A stretch of 64,000 nucleotides of DNA. It comes from JBDHAC01 sp039589195 (GTDB lineage Bacteria > Gemmatimonadota > Gemmatimonadetes > Palauibacterales > Palauibacteraceae). This document shows, one piece after another, positions 17,340-26,227 of the stretch; the stretch's first letter is position 1; each line of letters begins with the position of its first letter. The stretch covers positions 1 to 64,000 of the forward strand of contig JBDHHV010000001.1 in assembly GCA_039589195.1 (NCBI GenBank), given 5' to 3'. The notes beneath the pieces were generated by a model. That model saw only the letters and a program-made list of their open reading frames with translations, was not told where the DNA came from and searched no databases. Both the position numbers and the translations under genes were made by a program.

Positions 17340-18304
17340 CGGTCCTTCACCTTGTAGCAGGCGCACACGCGACCGTAGGGGAGAGTGCGCATGGACGGGA
17401 ACTCATCCACGCACTCCTCGTCCGACAGCTTGCAGCGTGGGTGGAAGGTGCAGCCGCCGGGGAGCTGGAGTAGATCCGGCACGGCCCCCGGAATCCCGGT
17501 GAGCGGGTCATCGCGCCCCGCACCCAGCCTCGGAACAGAGTGAAGCAGGCCCTGGGTGTAGGGGTGCTTCGGGTCGTCGAACAGGTCCTGGGTTCGCCCC
17601 AGCTCGAACAGTTTCCCCGTGTACATGACCAGCATCCGCTGCGCCATCTCCGCCACCACGCCCAGGTCGTGCGTGATCAACAGCGTGGCCATGTTGTACT
17701 GGGCCTGAAGGTGACGCATCAGGTCCAGGATCTCGGCCTGCACGGTGACATCCAGCGCGGTGGTCGGCTCGTCTGCGATCAGGAGCCGCGGCCGCGTGCA
17801 GGTGGCGATCGCGATCACGGCGCGCTGCCGCATCCCGCCCGAGAGCTCGAACGGGTACGCATTCACACGCTTCTCGGGCTCGGGGATCCCGACTCCGCCC
17901 AGCACCCGCACGGCTTCACGATCCGCTTCGTGCCTCGACATGCCGCGGTGGAGCTGGAGCACCTCGGACATCTGTCGCCCGATCGGATACACGGGGTTGA
18001 GCGCGGCGCCGGGTTCCTGGAACACCATCCCGATCTCGCCGCCGCGGCTCTGCCGCAGCTTCTCGCGCGTCACCCGGCGCAGATCCTCGTGGCGGAACAG
18101 GATCTTCCCGCGGACGATCTGACCCGGCCACGGGACGAGGTCGAGGATCGACATGGCCACGATCGTCTTCCCGCACCCCGACTCGCCGACGAGGGCGACG
18201 GTCTCGCCCTCGTTCACCTCGAACGTGACATCGTCGACCGCGCGTAGCTCGCCCTCGTCGAGAAAGAAGTAGGTAGCGAGCTCTTCGACGCGCAGTAGGG
18301 CCAT
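17336..18304 (-). CDS. dppD: Dpp/Opp-type ABC transporter ATP-binding protein, first ATPase
   Basis: About 322 aa. Walker A GESGCGKT, Q-loop MVFQEPGAALNPVYPIG, signature LSGGMRQRAVIA, Walker B LLIADEPTTALDVTVQ, H-loop ITHDLGVV, then the C-terminal oligopeptide extension (HPYTQGLLHSVPRLG) and a four-Cys segment (GCTFHPRC, EEC, VCAC) of the type reported to ligate a 4Fe-4S cluster in DppD-like proteins. It forms the heterodimeric nucleotide-binding pair with the downstream ATPase. A 75-bp spacer separates it from the permease gene upstream. Confidence 0.94.
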   Translation of the reverse strand: MALLRVEELATYFFLDEGELRAVDDVTFEVNEGETVALVGESGCGKTIVAMSILDLVPWPGQIVRGKILFRHEDLRRVTREKLRQSRGGEIGMVFQEPGAALNPVYPIGRQMSEVLQLHRGMSRHEADREAVRVLGGVGIPEPEKRVNAYPFELSGGMRQRAVIAIATCTRPRLLIADEPTTALDVTVQAEILDLMRHLQAQYNMATLLITHDLGVVAEMAQRMLVMYTGKLFELGRTQDLFDDPKHPYTQGLLHSVPRLGAGRDDPLTGIPGAVPDLLQLPGGCTFHPRCKLSDEECVDEFPSMRTLPYGRVCACYKVKDR

Positions 18305-18379
18305 GCTAGTCGCGACCCTGGATCGAACGGCGGGTCGAATCTCGGCCCGACGTGCGCTGACCCGACGTGCGCTGGCCCA

Positions 18380-19630
18380 TCACACGTACCTGCGCATGAG
18401 CGTCTTCGGGTCGAGGGCGTCGCGCAGGCCGTCCGCGAGCAGGTTGAAGGCGAGGATCGTGCTGCTGAGCAGGAGCCCGGGGAACAGCGCGATCCACCAG
18501 TAGGTAAGCAGCGCGTCCTGCCCGCCGGACATCATGTTCCCCCACGAGGGCGTGGGCGGCCGAATCCCGATGCCCAGGAACGAAAGCCCGGCCTCCGCGC
18601 CGATCATCCCGCCGACCATGAGGGCCGCGCTCACCAGCACTGGTGCGAGCGCGTTGGGGATCAGGTGGCGGAAGATGACCAGCCGGTGCGGGAGCCCGAT
18701 CGCGCGCGCGGCCTCGATGAACTCCCGCTCCTTGAGCGACAGGATCTCTCCCCGGATGAAACGCGCCGTCCCCGTCCACGAGGTGAACCCCAGGATCAGG
18801 ACGAGCGCCAGGAGGTTTGCTTCGAACACCCCCACCAGCGTGAGGAGCAGGAAGAAGGTCGGGATCGCGATGATCACGTCGACGATGCGCATGAGCACGT
18901 TGTCGAGCACGCCGCCGAAGTATCCGGCAAGCGAGCCGAACACGGTGCCGAATGTCACGGCCACCAGGACAGCCAGGAGCCCGACCGCGAGCGACACACG
19001 AGCTCCGAACACCGCGCGGCTGAACAGGTCGCGGCCGAACTCATCCGTCCCGAACAGGTGCTGCAGGGAGGGGCCGAGGTATTGCGTCTCGGTCGGGTTC
19101 TCGATCGCGGCCGGGTCGTACGGGGCCAGGAGCGGCGCCAGGATGGCGACGAGGTAGAAGAGGACGATCAGGTACAGCGCGGCCACCGCCAGCTTGTTCT
19201 CGCCGAACCGACGAATGGCGACGCGGAATGGGCTCTTCCCCTTCGCGATGGCGGCCGCAGCGTCTAGCTGTTCGCTGGTGAGCCGATGCACGTCCAGGAA
19301 CGAGAACAGGACACAGGCGGCGAGTGCGGTAAGGATGAACCGCGTCGCGATCCACTCGTCGAGCGCGGGGCTGGAGAAGCCATCGGTGAATGCCCTCCAG
19401 CGCACGACGACCACGAGCAGCAGGAAGAGGGTGAAGAACAGGAGATGAAACCCGCGCCGCCGCCGGCCCAACATGAGGTGCGCGAGCCCTGGGACGAGCG
19501 CGAACGGGCGTAGGGCGGGATCCGGAGCGGCGGCCTGGACCGCGCTCGCACCACCGCCCGTGCCCGCGAGCGGGTTCGCTCCGGGATTCGCGGAGCGCAC
19601 CGGACGCTTACGCCGTGCGTTTCTTGCCAT
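18380..19630 (-). CDS. dppC: Dpp/Opp-type ABC permease (C subunit) with N-terminal extension
   Basis: About 416 aa, roughly 100 longer than usual DppC. The extension (residues 1-120) carries a Pro/Ala-rich segment, two extra hydrophobic helices (FHLLFFTLFLLLVVVVRW; FILTALAACVLFSFL) and a soluble linker. The conserved part begins near SPFRVAIRRFGENKLAV and includes HLFGTDEFGRDLFSR, LAVGLLAVLVAV and the EAA-type coupling loop EFIEAARAIGLPHRLVIFRHLIPNA. Its start overlaps the 3' end of the B-subunit gene by 23 bp. Function: half of the membrane channel of the importer. Confidence 0.93.
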   Translation of the reverse strand: MARNARRKRPVRSANPGANPLAGTGGGASAVQAAAPDPALRPFALVPGLAHLMLGRRRRGFHLLFFTLFLLLVVVVRWRAFTDGFSSPALDEWIATRFILTALAACVLFSFLDVHRLTSEQLDAAAAIAKGKSPFRVAIRRFGENKLAVAALYLIVLFYLVAILAPLLAPYDPAAIENPTETQYLGPSLQHLFGTDEFGRDLFSRAVFGARVSLAVGLLAVLVAVTFGTVFGSLAGYFGGVLDNVLMRIVDVIIAIPTFFLLLTLVGVFEANLLALVLILGFTSWTGTARFIRGEILSLKEREFIEAARAIGLPHRLVIFRHLIPNALAPVLVSAALMVGGMIGAEAGLSFLGIGIRPPTPSWGNMMSGGQDALLTYWWIALFPGLLLSSTILAFNLLADGLRDALDPKTLMRRYV

Positions 19631-20603
19631 CGAGCGAAATTCGCGGGTCGACGATCGCGTACGTCACGTCCGCCATCAGGTTGCCGAGAATGACCAGCAC
19701 CGCACCCATCATCATGGTGGCCATGATGACCGGGTAGTCGCGTCCCCCGACGGCCTCCACACCCAGAAGCCCCAGCCCCGGCCACGCGAACACCTTCTCG
19801 ATCAGGACCGCGCCGCCGAGCAGGAAGGGCAGGCTCATCCCGTAGATCGTCAGGATCGGGATCATCGCGTTCCGGAGGGCGTGCTTCAGGATGACCGTCT
19901 TCTCGCGGAGCCCGCGGGCGCGCGCCGCCACCACGTACTCCTCGCTCAACACCTCCAGCAGCCGGTTGCGCATATAGCGCGCGGTGCCCGCGGCCTGGGC
20001 CACGCCGAGCACGAACACGGGCAGGACGAGATGCCACAGCCGGTCGCCGATCTTCCCGGCCAGCGAAAGGAACTCGTAGTCGAGCGAGCGGGTCTGCGAG
20101 GTCGGGAACCACCCCAGGTTCACGGAGAAGACGATGACCAGCATCAGGGCCAACCAGAAGCCGGGGACGGAGTAGATGACGAGGGATCCGACCGTCACGC
20201 CCTTGTCCACGAGCGAGTATTGCTTCACCGCCGAAAAGATGCCCAGGGCGATGCCGACGAGCGCGTCGAACAGGAGCGCGAGGATCGCCAACTGGAGCGT
20301 GTAGGGAACACGCTCCGCGATCAGCGATGCGACCGGCCGACGGTGGCGGAACGACTCCCCCAGGTCACCCTGCGCGAGGTTCCCGAGCCACTTCACGTAC
20401 TGCACGTGAACCGGCTGATCCAGACCGTACTTCTGTCGGATGAGCTCGATGACCTCGGGGTCCATCTGCCGCTGCATGCGCGGCTCGAGGTACATGTCCA
20501 TCGGGTCGCCGGGGGCGAGATGGATGATGAAGAAGGTGAGGGTCGCGATCCCGAACAGGAGCGGGACGGCCTGTAGGATCCGTTTCGCAAAGAAGCGAGC
20601 CAC
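19608..20603 (-). CDS. dppB: Dpp/Opp-type ABC permease (B subunit)
   Basis: About 331 aa, GTG start. Opening segment RILQAVPLLFGIATLTFFIIHLAPGDP is characteristic of the DppB/OppB subunit; later come YVKWLGNLAQGDLGESF, VYSVPGFWLALMLVI, EEYVVAARARGLREKTVILKHALRNA (coupling loop) and AWPGLGLLGVEAVGGRDYPV. It forms the transmembrane channel with the C subunit. First gene of the B-C-D-F operon; the 261 bp upstream (to the toxin-antitoxin genes) should contain its promoter, though none is obvious. Confidence 0.95.
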   Translation of the reverse strand: MARFFAKRILQAVPLLFGIATLTFFIIHLAPGDPMDMYLEPRMQRQMDPEVIELIRQKYGLDQPVHVQYVKWLGNLAQGDLGESFRHRRPVASLIAERVPYTLQLAILALLFDALVGIALGIFSAVKQYSLVDKGVTVGSLVIYSVPGFWLALMLVIVFSVNLGWFPTSQTRSLDYEFLSLAGKIGDRLWHLVLPVFVLGVAQAAGTARYMRNRLLEVLSEEYVVAARARGLREKTVILKHALRNAMIPILTIYGMSLPFLLGGAVLIEKVFAWPGLGLLGVEAVGGRDYPVIMATMMMGAVLVILGNLMADVTYAIVDPRISLDGKKRTA

Positions 20604-20780
20604 TAAGTACTACCTGCTCGGGTTGCTTCGATCGGCCGTAATCTCGGTGGGCCAGGGAGCGCCCCGCGGGCGAGCCGACCAACAGCCAACCTCGAGGGAC
20701 CCACCACTTTGGGGCGGATCGTCCCGGGGGCGCAATAGCCCCGGAGTGTTTCCCCAGGAACGTCGGCCGAGCGGATGTGC

Positions 20781-20824
20781 AGAAATTATAGGAATGTGTA
20801 TATTACATGTGTTACACGGTACAC
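20781..20824. promoter_or_regulatory. AT-rich promoter/operator region of the VapBC-type operon
   Basis: An AT-rich island (AAATTATAGGAATGTGTATATTA) stands out in the GC-rich surroundings. It holds the palindrome GTGTTACAC (20809-20817) and the flanking inverted pair GTGTA (20796-20800) and TACAC (20820-20824), 41 bp upstream of the antitoxin start. This is the usual layout of an autoregulated toxin-antitoxin promoter. Confidence 0.5.
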
Positions 20825-20864
20825 TGCTAAGAGGCGAGCCGGCCCAACGACGGATGACGGCTAT

Positions 20865-21137
20865 ATGAAGACACGAATCCACGTGGTGCTCGACGAGGCC
20901 GAGAAGGAACGGTTCAGGAGACAGGCGGAGATGGAAGGGAAATCGCTAAGCGCATGGTTCCGTGAGGCGGCGCATGACAAGCTCGCTGCGAATCCGCCGC
21001 TCCGGTTGGAGACACGGGATGAGCTGCGTGCGTTCTTCGACGCGTGTGATGCACGAGAGACCGGGAAGGAACCGGACTGGGCCGAGCACCGCGGGGTCAT
21101 CGAAGGCTCGATCCAGTCGGGTCGCACCGACAGCTAG
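20865..21137 (+). CDS. Ribbon-helix-helix antitoxin, partner of VapC
   Basis: About 90 aa. The N-terminal segment MKTRIHVVLDEAEKERF...EGKSLSAWFREAAHDKL has the beta-helix-helix pattern of RHH antitoxins; the C-terminal 45 residues (acidic, EPDWAEHRGVIEGS) would wrap the toxin. It ends 8 bp before the PIN-domain toxin gene. The product should both neutralise the toxin and repress the operon through the palindrome upstream. The pair sits between the ABC permease operon and the SBP operon and may have inserted there. Confidence 0.82.
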   Translation: MKTRIHVVLDEAEKERFRRQAEMEGKSLSAWFREAAHDKLAANPPLRLETRDELRAFFDACDARETGKEPDWAEHRGVIEGSIQSGRTDS

Positions 21138-21145
21138 AGGCGACC

Positions 21146-21532
21146 ATGATCTTCGTCGACACGAACGTGTTCATGTACGCGGTGGGCGGGCGGCACCCGC
21201 TGCGCGACGAGGCTCGCCGCTTTTTCACCGAGAGCCTCGACCGCCACACTCGGCTCGCGACGTCCGCCGAAGTGCTAGAGGAGTTGATGCACGCCTATCT
21301 GCCCGTGAACCGCCTCGAGACCCTGGACGCTGCGCTGTCACTCATCGAGGCACGGGTGGGGGTCATCTGGTCGATGGAGGCGGAGGACGTAGCCCTAGCT
21401 CGCCTCTTCGTGGACGGCTACCCGGGGCTCGGCGCCCGAGATCTGCTTCATCTGGCCTCCTGCAAGCGCCGGGATGTCGCAGAGGTTCAGACGTTCGACC
21501 GCGCGCTGAGAGCAGCGGCGGCGGGCGGGTAA
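21146..21532 (+). CDS. vapC: PIN-domain ribonuclease toxin (VapC-type)
   Basis: About 128 aa. PIN-domain acidic residues are in place: D5 in IFVDTNVF, E in SAEVLEELMH, D in GARDLLHLA, and D in VQTFDRAL. VapC toxins cleave tRNA or rRNA when freed from antitoxin. The gene follows the RHH antitoxin gene by 8 bp. The predicted product is full length with no lesion. Confidence 0.92.
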   Translation: MIFVDTNVFMYAVGGRHPLRDEARRFFTESLDRHTRLATSAEVLEELMHAYLPVNRLETLDAALSLIEARVGVIWSMEAEDVALARLFVDGYPGLGARDLLHLASCKRRDVAEVQTFDRALRAAAAGG

Positions 21533-21588
21533 CGTCACCAGGAGCCCGGGACCGCGCCCCCCCCAGGCTGCCGTTGGGAGACTGTTCG

Positions 21589-23184
21589 CTAAGGGTCCTC
21601 GATCCAAAGGTGCTCCATGTACCAGCCGGGATCCGCCCGCCAGGGAGAGCTGAGACCCCGAAGCCGACGGTGAGCGGCCGTCCAGCTCACCATCGGCTGG
21701 AGGAGGGTGACGGGCAGCTCTTCGCGGAAGATCTCACCGAGCTCGGCGTACAGGCGGTCGAGCGCCGCAGGGTCCAGCGTGCGACGACGCTCGGTCAGCA
21801 ACTCGACGACGCGCGGGTTCCGGTATCCGATCACGCTCTCCGCCCCGAACAGCAGCGCTCGATTGCCGGGCTTGATGTCGAACAGCGCTGCCTCGAACTC
21901 CCCCTCGCTCGTGCGCTGCCAGGCGATGTTCGACTCGACGGAGACGATGTCGACCTCTATCCCGACCCGCCGGAGATTGCTCTGGATGATCACGGCCTCG
22001 CGCTCGTGGCTTGGGAACCAGGCCCCGCCCGTCGGTGAGACGAGCAGGGAGAACCGGAACGGCTCGTTATCCTTCTCGCGGATCCCGTCCCCGTCCTCGT
22101 CGCGCCAGCCTGCCTGGTCGAGCAACGCGCTCGCGGCCTCCGGATCGTACGCCAGCCCCGGCGGCACCTCCCCCCGCACGAGCTGGCGGTCGGAGTACAG
22201 GACGTCGATCGGTTCCAGATCCGGAGGCGCGTTGAGGAAATCCAGGATCCCGCGACGGTCCATCGCCATCGTGAGCGCACGACGGATTCGGGGGTCGTCG
22301 AAGGGTGAGTGCCGGTGATTCCAGAACACGGCGGAAATGCTGTACGGATTGTAGGCGTGGTAGAGCTCGAAGCGCTCGTCGTCGCGCAGCTTGGGGAGAT
22401 CCGCGTCGGGAACCGAGGCGATCGCGTCCACGTTCCCTGCCAGCAGCTCGATCAGCGAGCTGCCGCCGATCCTGATCACGAGCGTGTCCACGGCGGGTGC
22501 GCCCCGGTAGTGGTCGGGGTTCGCCGCGAGCACGAGTGCGGTTTCCGGCACGCGGCGCACGAGGCGGTACGCACCATTTCCCACGGGTTGCTGCCAGAAT
22601 CCCCACTCGTGGAACCCCGCCGGGTCCTCGCGCTCGAGCAGGTGCTTCGGATAGATGGGGTAGTACCAGTCCGAGGGCGCCCCGATCGGGACGTCGGGAT
22701 CCGACAGTCGCTCGTAGCGGATCGCGTACGTGCTGTCGTCCAATACCCGGACCTCGTACGAGTTCGGAGGTCTCCACAGGACCTCAGGGTGCTGGTACAG
22801 ATCCAGGGTGAACTTCACGTCGTGGGCCGTGACGGGGACCCCGTCGTGCCAGCGCACGTCGGTCCGCAGGTGGACGGTCCATTCGCGGCGTTCCGGGTCC
22901 AGCTCCCAGCTGCGGGCCAGACGGCCTTCCAGCGATCCGTCGGGAGCTCGAGCGACCAGCGTAAGGAAGACCAGATACTGAATGGGTGCGCTCGCGCGAG
23001 GTCCGAGCCCACCGGCCGGGTAGAGGATCGTGACCGTGGTCGGCGCTCGGGATCCATCCGTCGCGGCCTCGTCGCCACCCGCGGACGGTTCCCTCCCGCA
23101 CGCGGCGAGGAAGAGTCCGAGGAGCAGCGATCCGACGGCGAAGACCGGCGTCGCGACGCCCCGCCCCGGTCGCGCCCGGATCAT
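21589..23184 (-). CDS. Family-5 ABC substrate-binding lipoprotein, SBP2
   Basis: About 531 aa. Lipobox LAACG after a hydrophobic signal. Conserved SBP_bac_5 signals: SLEGRLARSWELDP, VHLRTDVRWHDGVPVTAHDVKFTLDL, YPKHLLERED, PVGNGAYRLVRRVPE, LAGNVDAIASVP, VFWNHRHSPFDDPRIRRALTMAMDRRGIL, loop DEDGDGIRE and the C-terminus SPWRADPGWYMEHLWIEDP. Its ATG overlaps the stop of the small membrane protein gene upstream (ATGA). It is the last gene of a long minus-strand run and lies just upstream of the toxin-antitoxin pair and importer genes. Confidence 0.93.
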   Translation of the reverse strand: MIRARPGRGVATPVFAVGSLLLGLFLAACGREPSAGGDEAATDGSRAPTTVTILYPAGGLGPRASAPIQYLVFLTLVARAPDGSLEGRLARSWELDPERREWTVHLRTDVRWHDGVPVTAHDVKFTLDLYQHPEVLWRPPNSYEVRVLDDSTYAIRYERLSDPDVPIGAPSDWYYPIYPKHLLEREDPAGFHEWGFWQQPVGNGAYRLVRRVPETALVLAANPDHYRGAPAVDTLVIRIGGSSLIELLAGNVDAIASVPDADLPKLRDDERFELYHAYNPYSISAVFWNHRHSPFDDPRIRRALTMAMDRRGILDFLNAPPDLEPIDVLYSDRQLVRGEVPPGLAYDPEAASALLDQAGWRDEDGDGIREKDNEPFRFSLLVSPTGGAWFPSHEREAVIIQSNLRRVGIEVDIVSVESNIAWQRTSEGEFEAALFDIKPGNRALLFGAESVIGYRNPRVVELLTERRRTLDPAALDRLYAELGEIFREELPVTLLQPMVSWTAAHRRLRGLSSPWRADPGWYMEHLWIEDP

Positions 23185-23567
23185 TCGGCCGCCTCCGAAG
23201 ATTGCACGTCTATCGTTTCGTCCTGACCCACCCTGGCCGGATAGCGTTCCTTCAACCGGGGCGAGCGCAGAAGGAACCCTGCCCACAACGTGAAGAGCGT
23301 GACCGCGCCCAAGATGAGGAGCATCCGGGTCCATGCCTCCCCTGCTGCGACGCGTGCCTGCACCAAGGAGTACGTCGTCTGGGCCCAGACGATCGCCCCC
23401 ACGACCATATAGCCCTGAAGGAGGTACAGGACCCAGCGCCTTCGGATCAGGAGCAGGAGCGGGAGAAGCACGCAGACAACGACGAGAACGATGAAGCCGT
23501 CCCGGAGGAAGTGCGCACCCAGGATCAGCGAGGCCATAAGGAGCGGGATGATTCTCAAGAACGTCAC
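23181..23567 (-). CDS. Small four-helix membrane protein
   Basis: About 128 aa from a GTG at 23567 that has AAGGGA nine bases upstream; an in-frame GTG at 23657 would overlap the hydrolase gene by 19 bp and has no ribosome site. Four hydrophobic segments: FLRIIPLLMASLILGAHFL, GFIVLVVVCVLLPLLLLI, VLYLLQGYMVVGAIVWAQ and MLLILGAVTLFTLWAGFLL, then a charged tail. No family recognised. Coupled by ATGA to the SBP2 gene and close behind the hydrolase gene. Confidence 0.7.
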   Translation of the reverse strand: MTFLRIIPLLMASLILGAHFLRDGFIVLVVVCVLLPLLLLIRRRWVLYLLQGYMVVGAIVWAQTTYSLVQARVAAGEAWTRMLLILGAVTLFTLWAGFLLRSPRLKERYPARVGQDETIDVQSSEAAE

Positions 23568-23638
23568 GAAGCGGAGTCCCTTCAGTCGAAAGACGCCGTT
23601 TGTTCCTGCCGCAGAGCTGCGTGAGATCGAACGGGCAC

Positions 23639-24529
23639 CTAATTGTCCTTCAGCCACTCCAGCAGCGCGCGGTCGAAGCCTTCCGGTTCCTCCATCATCG
23701 GATAGTGACCGGACTCATCGAACACGCGACACGTGAGCCCTGGCACCACGTCCTTCCACGGATCCCAGGTGACGTGTGGCACCAGGTAATCGTACCGCCC
23801 GAGCGCCAGGAAGACCGGGGCCGTCAACTCACGCAGGGTGGTCCCCACGTCGTAGTCTTCGAGGATCACGCCCAGGAAGTGAGTGAAGGTGGGGGAGTCG
23901 AACTCGATCGGATCGAACATCCAGGCGGCATCGTACCGTGGATCGAAGAAGACCATCGGCCGGTGCGCAATGTACCAGACGCCGAACGCCTTGCCGGGCG
24001 GGACCGTGGCCATGCGTTCCTCCGTCAACTCCGCCTGCGTGACGGGGAGGAGCTCTTTCCGCTCAGCGGAGGCATCCTCCTCCCAGAACGCCTTGACCTC
24101 GGGGACGAAGTCCAGCGCCGCCCCATCGGACTCCACAAGGGGACTGGGCGGTGAACCGATCATCACCACGTGGCTGACATGCTCCGGGTAGTGACGGGCG
24201 TATTCGAGCGCGATCAGCCCGAGCGCCGAGTGCCCTAGAGCGATCGCCCGATCTACGCCCGCGGCTTGCCGGACCGCGTCCACTTCGGCTAGGAGCGAAT
24301 CGAGTGTCACGGATTCGACCTCGGCGGGCTCACTGGACGGCCCGAGGAAGCGGGTGTCCGCGAAGACGAATCGCAGATGATCGCGCAGCCCTTTCGAGAA
24401 GGTCGGAGCCCAGAACGCGGCACCGCCGATGGCCAGGCAGGGGAGGCCGGAACCCTCCGCCCTGTATCCGAAGAGGCGGTCACCAACCGCCACGCTTCCG
24501 ATCTCGGCGTTGAGATCAGACTGGCTCAT
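23639..24529 (-). CDS. Alpha/beta-hydrolase, proline-iminopeptidase-like
   Basis: About 296 aa. Nucleophile elbow GHSALG with S101, acid D247 (ALGRYDYLVP) and H275 (ESGHYP) complete a catalytic triad. No signal peptide, so cytoplasmic. The start has AAGGAGGAG just upstream. The fold fits peptidase S33/esterase families; substrate unknown. In an operon with peptide-type SBPs a role in trimming imported peptides is reasonable but unproven. Confidence 0.85.
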   Translation of the reverse strand: MSQSDLNAEIGSVAVGDRLFGYRAEGSGLPCLAIGGAAFWAPTFSKGLRDHLRFVFADTRFLGPSSEPAEVESVTLDSLLAEVDAVRQAAGVDRAIALGHSALGLIALEYARHYPEHVSHVVMIGSPPSPLVESDGAALDFVPEVKAFWEEDASAERKELLPVTQAELTEERMATVPPGKAFGVWYIAHRPMVFFDPRYDAAWMFDPIEFDSPTFTHFLGVILEDYDVGTTLRELTAPVFLALGRYDYLVPHVTWDPWKDVVPGLTCRVFDESGHYPMMEEPEGFDRALLEWLKDN

Positions 24530-24592
24530 GGTCTCCTCCTTACGCTCTGACGTCCATCGTGATCCGTCATGACCACCCGGGTGACGGCGCGA

Positions 24593-26188
24593 TCACGGCC
24601 CGCCTGGTCCACGAATGGAGTCAGCTCCCTTGGTCGGAAGCTCTTCGTCATCGATCCGGAGATGCTCGGCATACCACACGGGGTCGCCGTGCCACGGACT
24701 GTTCAGCCCCCGGACTCGCTTGCGGCTGGCCCACAGTCTGACGGTGTGAAACAGGTAGGTGACCGGCAACTCGGCCTGGAAGTACGGCCATAACTCTCGG
24801 TGAAGCGAGTCGAGAGCCGCCGGGTCCAACGTCGTGCCGATGGCGCGTACCAGCTCCTCGACTCGCGCGTTCCGGTATCCCAGGAAGGAATCGTCGCCGA
24901 ACGTCCGATCGAGACCGGGATCCCACCAGAACAGGGCGGCATCGAACTCCCCTCTGCTGAGCCGCCCCCAGACGACGCCGGGTCCTCCTCCAACCGTCTC
25001 GATATCCAGGCGCATGCCCACGCGGCGCAACTGATCCTGCAGGAAGACCGCGGCGCGGTCTCCGTACCCGGGCATCACGACGGTCGTGATAGACAGCGGC
25101 TCGCCTCCCTGCTCTCGGATCCCGTCACCATCCTGGTCCCGCAAGCCTGCCTCCTCGAGCAGGCGCCGGGCCTCGACCGGGTCGTAGGGCAGCGGCTCCG
25201 GGACCTCGTCCCACTGGCGATCCGTGAACGGGACGTCGAAGGGATGAAGATCCGCCGGCAGGTTCAACAGCTCCGTGAGCTCTCGACGGTCGATGGCCAG
25301 GGTGGCGGCTCGCCTCACACGCGAATCCCGCAGGGCGGGGTGCCGGTGGTTCCAGAAGACGCTCATCTTGTGCCACGGGGTGAGCCTGTAGTGGAGCTGA
25401 AAGCGGGGATCGGCCTCGATCTTGGGGACGTCGATGGGATTCACGTGGATTGCGTCCACGTTCCCCGCGAGGAGCTCTGGAATCCCGGATACATCGGAGC
25501 CGAACTTGAGGATGATCCGGTCGATGGCCGGCCGGCCCCGGAAGTAGTCGGGGTTGGCCTCGAGTTCGGTCATCACCTTCGGAACGTGCCGCACGTATCG
25601 GTAGGGGCCGTTTCCGACGGGGCGGATCCAAAAGTCCCAGTCGTAGAACCGGGTCGGATCGAGGGGCTCCAGCACGTGTTTCGGATAGAAGGTGCGGTAA
25701 TCGTCGAGCGGGTCCCACTCGCTCGAGTGCCATACCAGAGTCGAATCGTCGAGCACATCGATCTCGACCCCGGCCATGTAGCCGACGTCGGGCCGACTCA
25801 ACAACTGAACCGAGAACGCGATATCGCCCGCCGTCACCGGGACCCCGTCGTGCCACCGGATCTCCGTGTTCAAGTGGATCGTCCAGCTCCGGTGGTCCTC
25901 CGCTGACTCCCAACTCCGGGCTAGGCGTCCTTCCAGCTCCCCTTCGGCCGTTCGCGCGAACAGGGGCAGAAAGACGAGGAACTGAGGCGGGGTGTCGGAG
26001 GACGGTCCCATGACGCGCTCGTCTCCCTCGACAAGGACGGTCAGCGTCGCGGGGCCCCTCCCGCCGTAGGGGTCAGCGTCGGAGCGGCTGCAGCCGAGGG
26101 CGCCAATCATCAGCGTGCCCAGACCACCCGCAACACAGACCCGAAGAGCGCAGCGGACGGCTCTGCGCGATCGCGGCTGGCAGGTCAC
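24593..26188 (-). CDS. Family-5 ABC substrate-binding lipoprotein, SBP3
   Basis: About 531 aa from a GTG with AGGAGGGAG seven bases upstream; an in-frame GTG at 26212 is the alternative. Signal with lipobox IGALGC. Motifs: LEGRLARSWESAEDH, IHLNTEIRWHDGVPVTAGDIAFSV, YPKHVLEPLDP, PVGNGPYRYVRHVP, LLAGNVDAIHVNP, VFWNHRHPALRDSRVRRAATLAIDRREL, loop DQDGDGIRE, and RVRGLNSPWHGDPVWYAEHL near the end, followed by a 20-residue tail not seen in the others. Lies 39 bp after the methyltransferase gene and 63 bp before the hydrolase gene. Confidence 0.92.
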   Translation of the reverse strand: MTCQPRSRRAVRCALRVCVAGGLGTLMIGALGCSRSDADPYGGRGPATLTVLVEGDERVMGPSSDTPPQFLVFLPLFARTAEGELEGRLARSWESAEDHRSWTIHLNTEIRWHDGVPVTAGDIAFSVQLLSRPDVGYMAGVEIDVLDDSTLVWHSSEWDPLDDYRTFYPKHVLEPLDPTRFYDWDFWIRPVGNGPYRYVRHVPKVMTELEANPDYFRGRPAIDRIILKFGSDVSGIPELLAGNVDAIHVNPIDVPKIEADPRFQLHYRLTPWHKMSVFWNHRHPALRDSRVRRAATLAIDRRELTELLNLPADLHPFDVPFTDRQWDEVPEPLPYDPVEARRLLEEAGLRDQDGDGIREQGGEPLSITTVVMPGYGDRAAVFLQDQLRRVGMRLDIETVGGGPGVVWGRLSRGEFDAALFWWDPGLDRTFGDDSFLGYRNARVEELVRAIGTTLDPAALDSLHRELWPYFQAELPVTYLFHTVRLWASRKRVRGLNSPWHGDPVWYAEHLRIDDEELPTKGADSIRGPGGP

Positions 26189-26227
26189 GGCGATTCTCCC
26201 TCCTCGCGGCACACAGCACTCATGTCT

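Noticed and set aside
18340..18378. Short direct repeat CCCGACGTGCGCTG in the ATPase-permease spacer
   Set aside because: Two adjacent copies only, in a 75-bp spacer of an operon; no sign of function beyond slippage.
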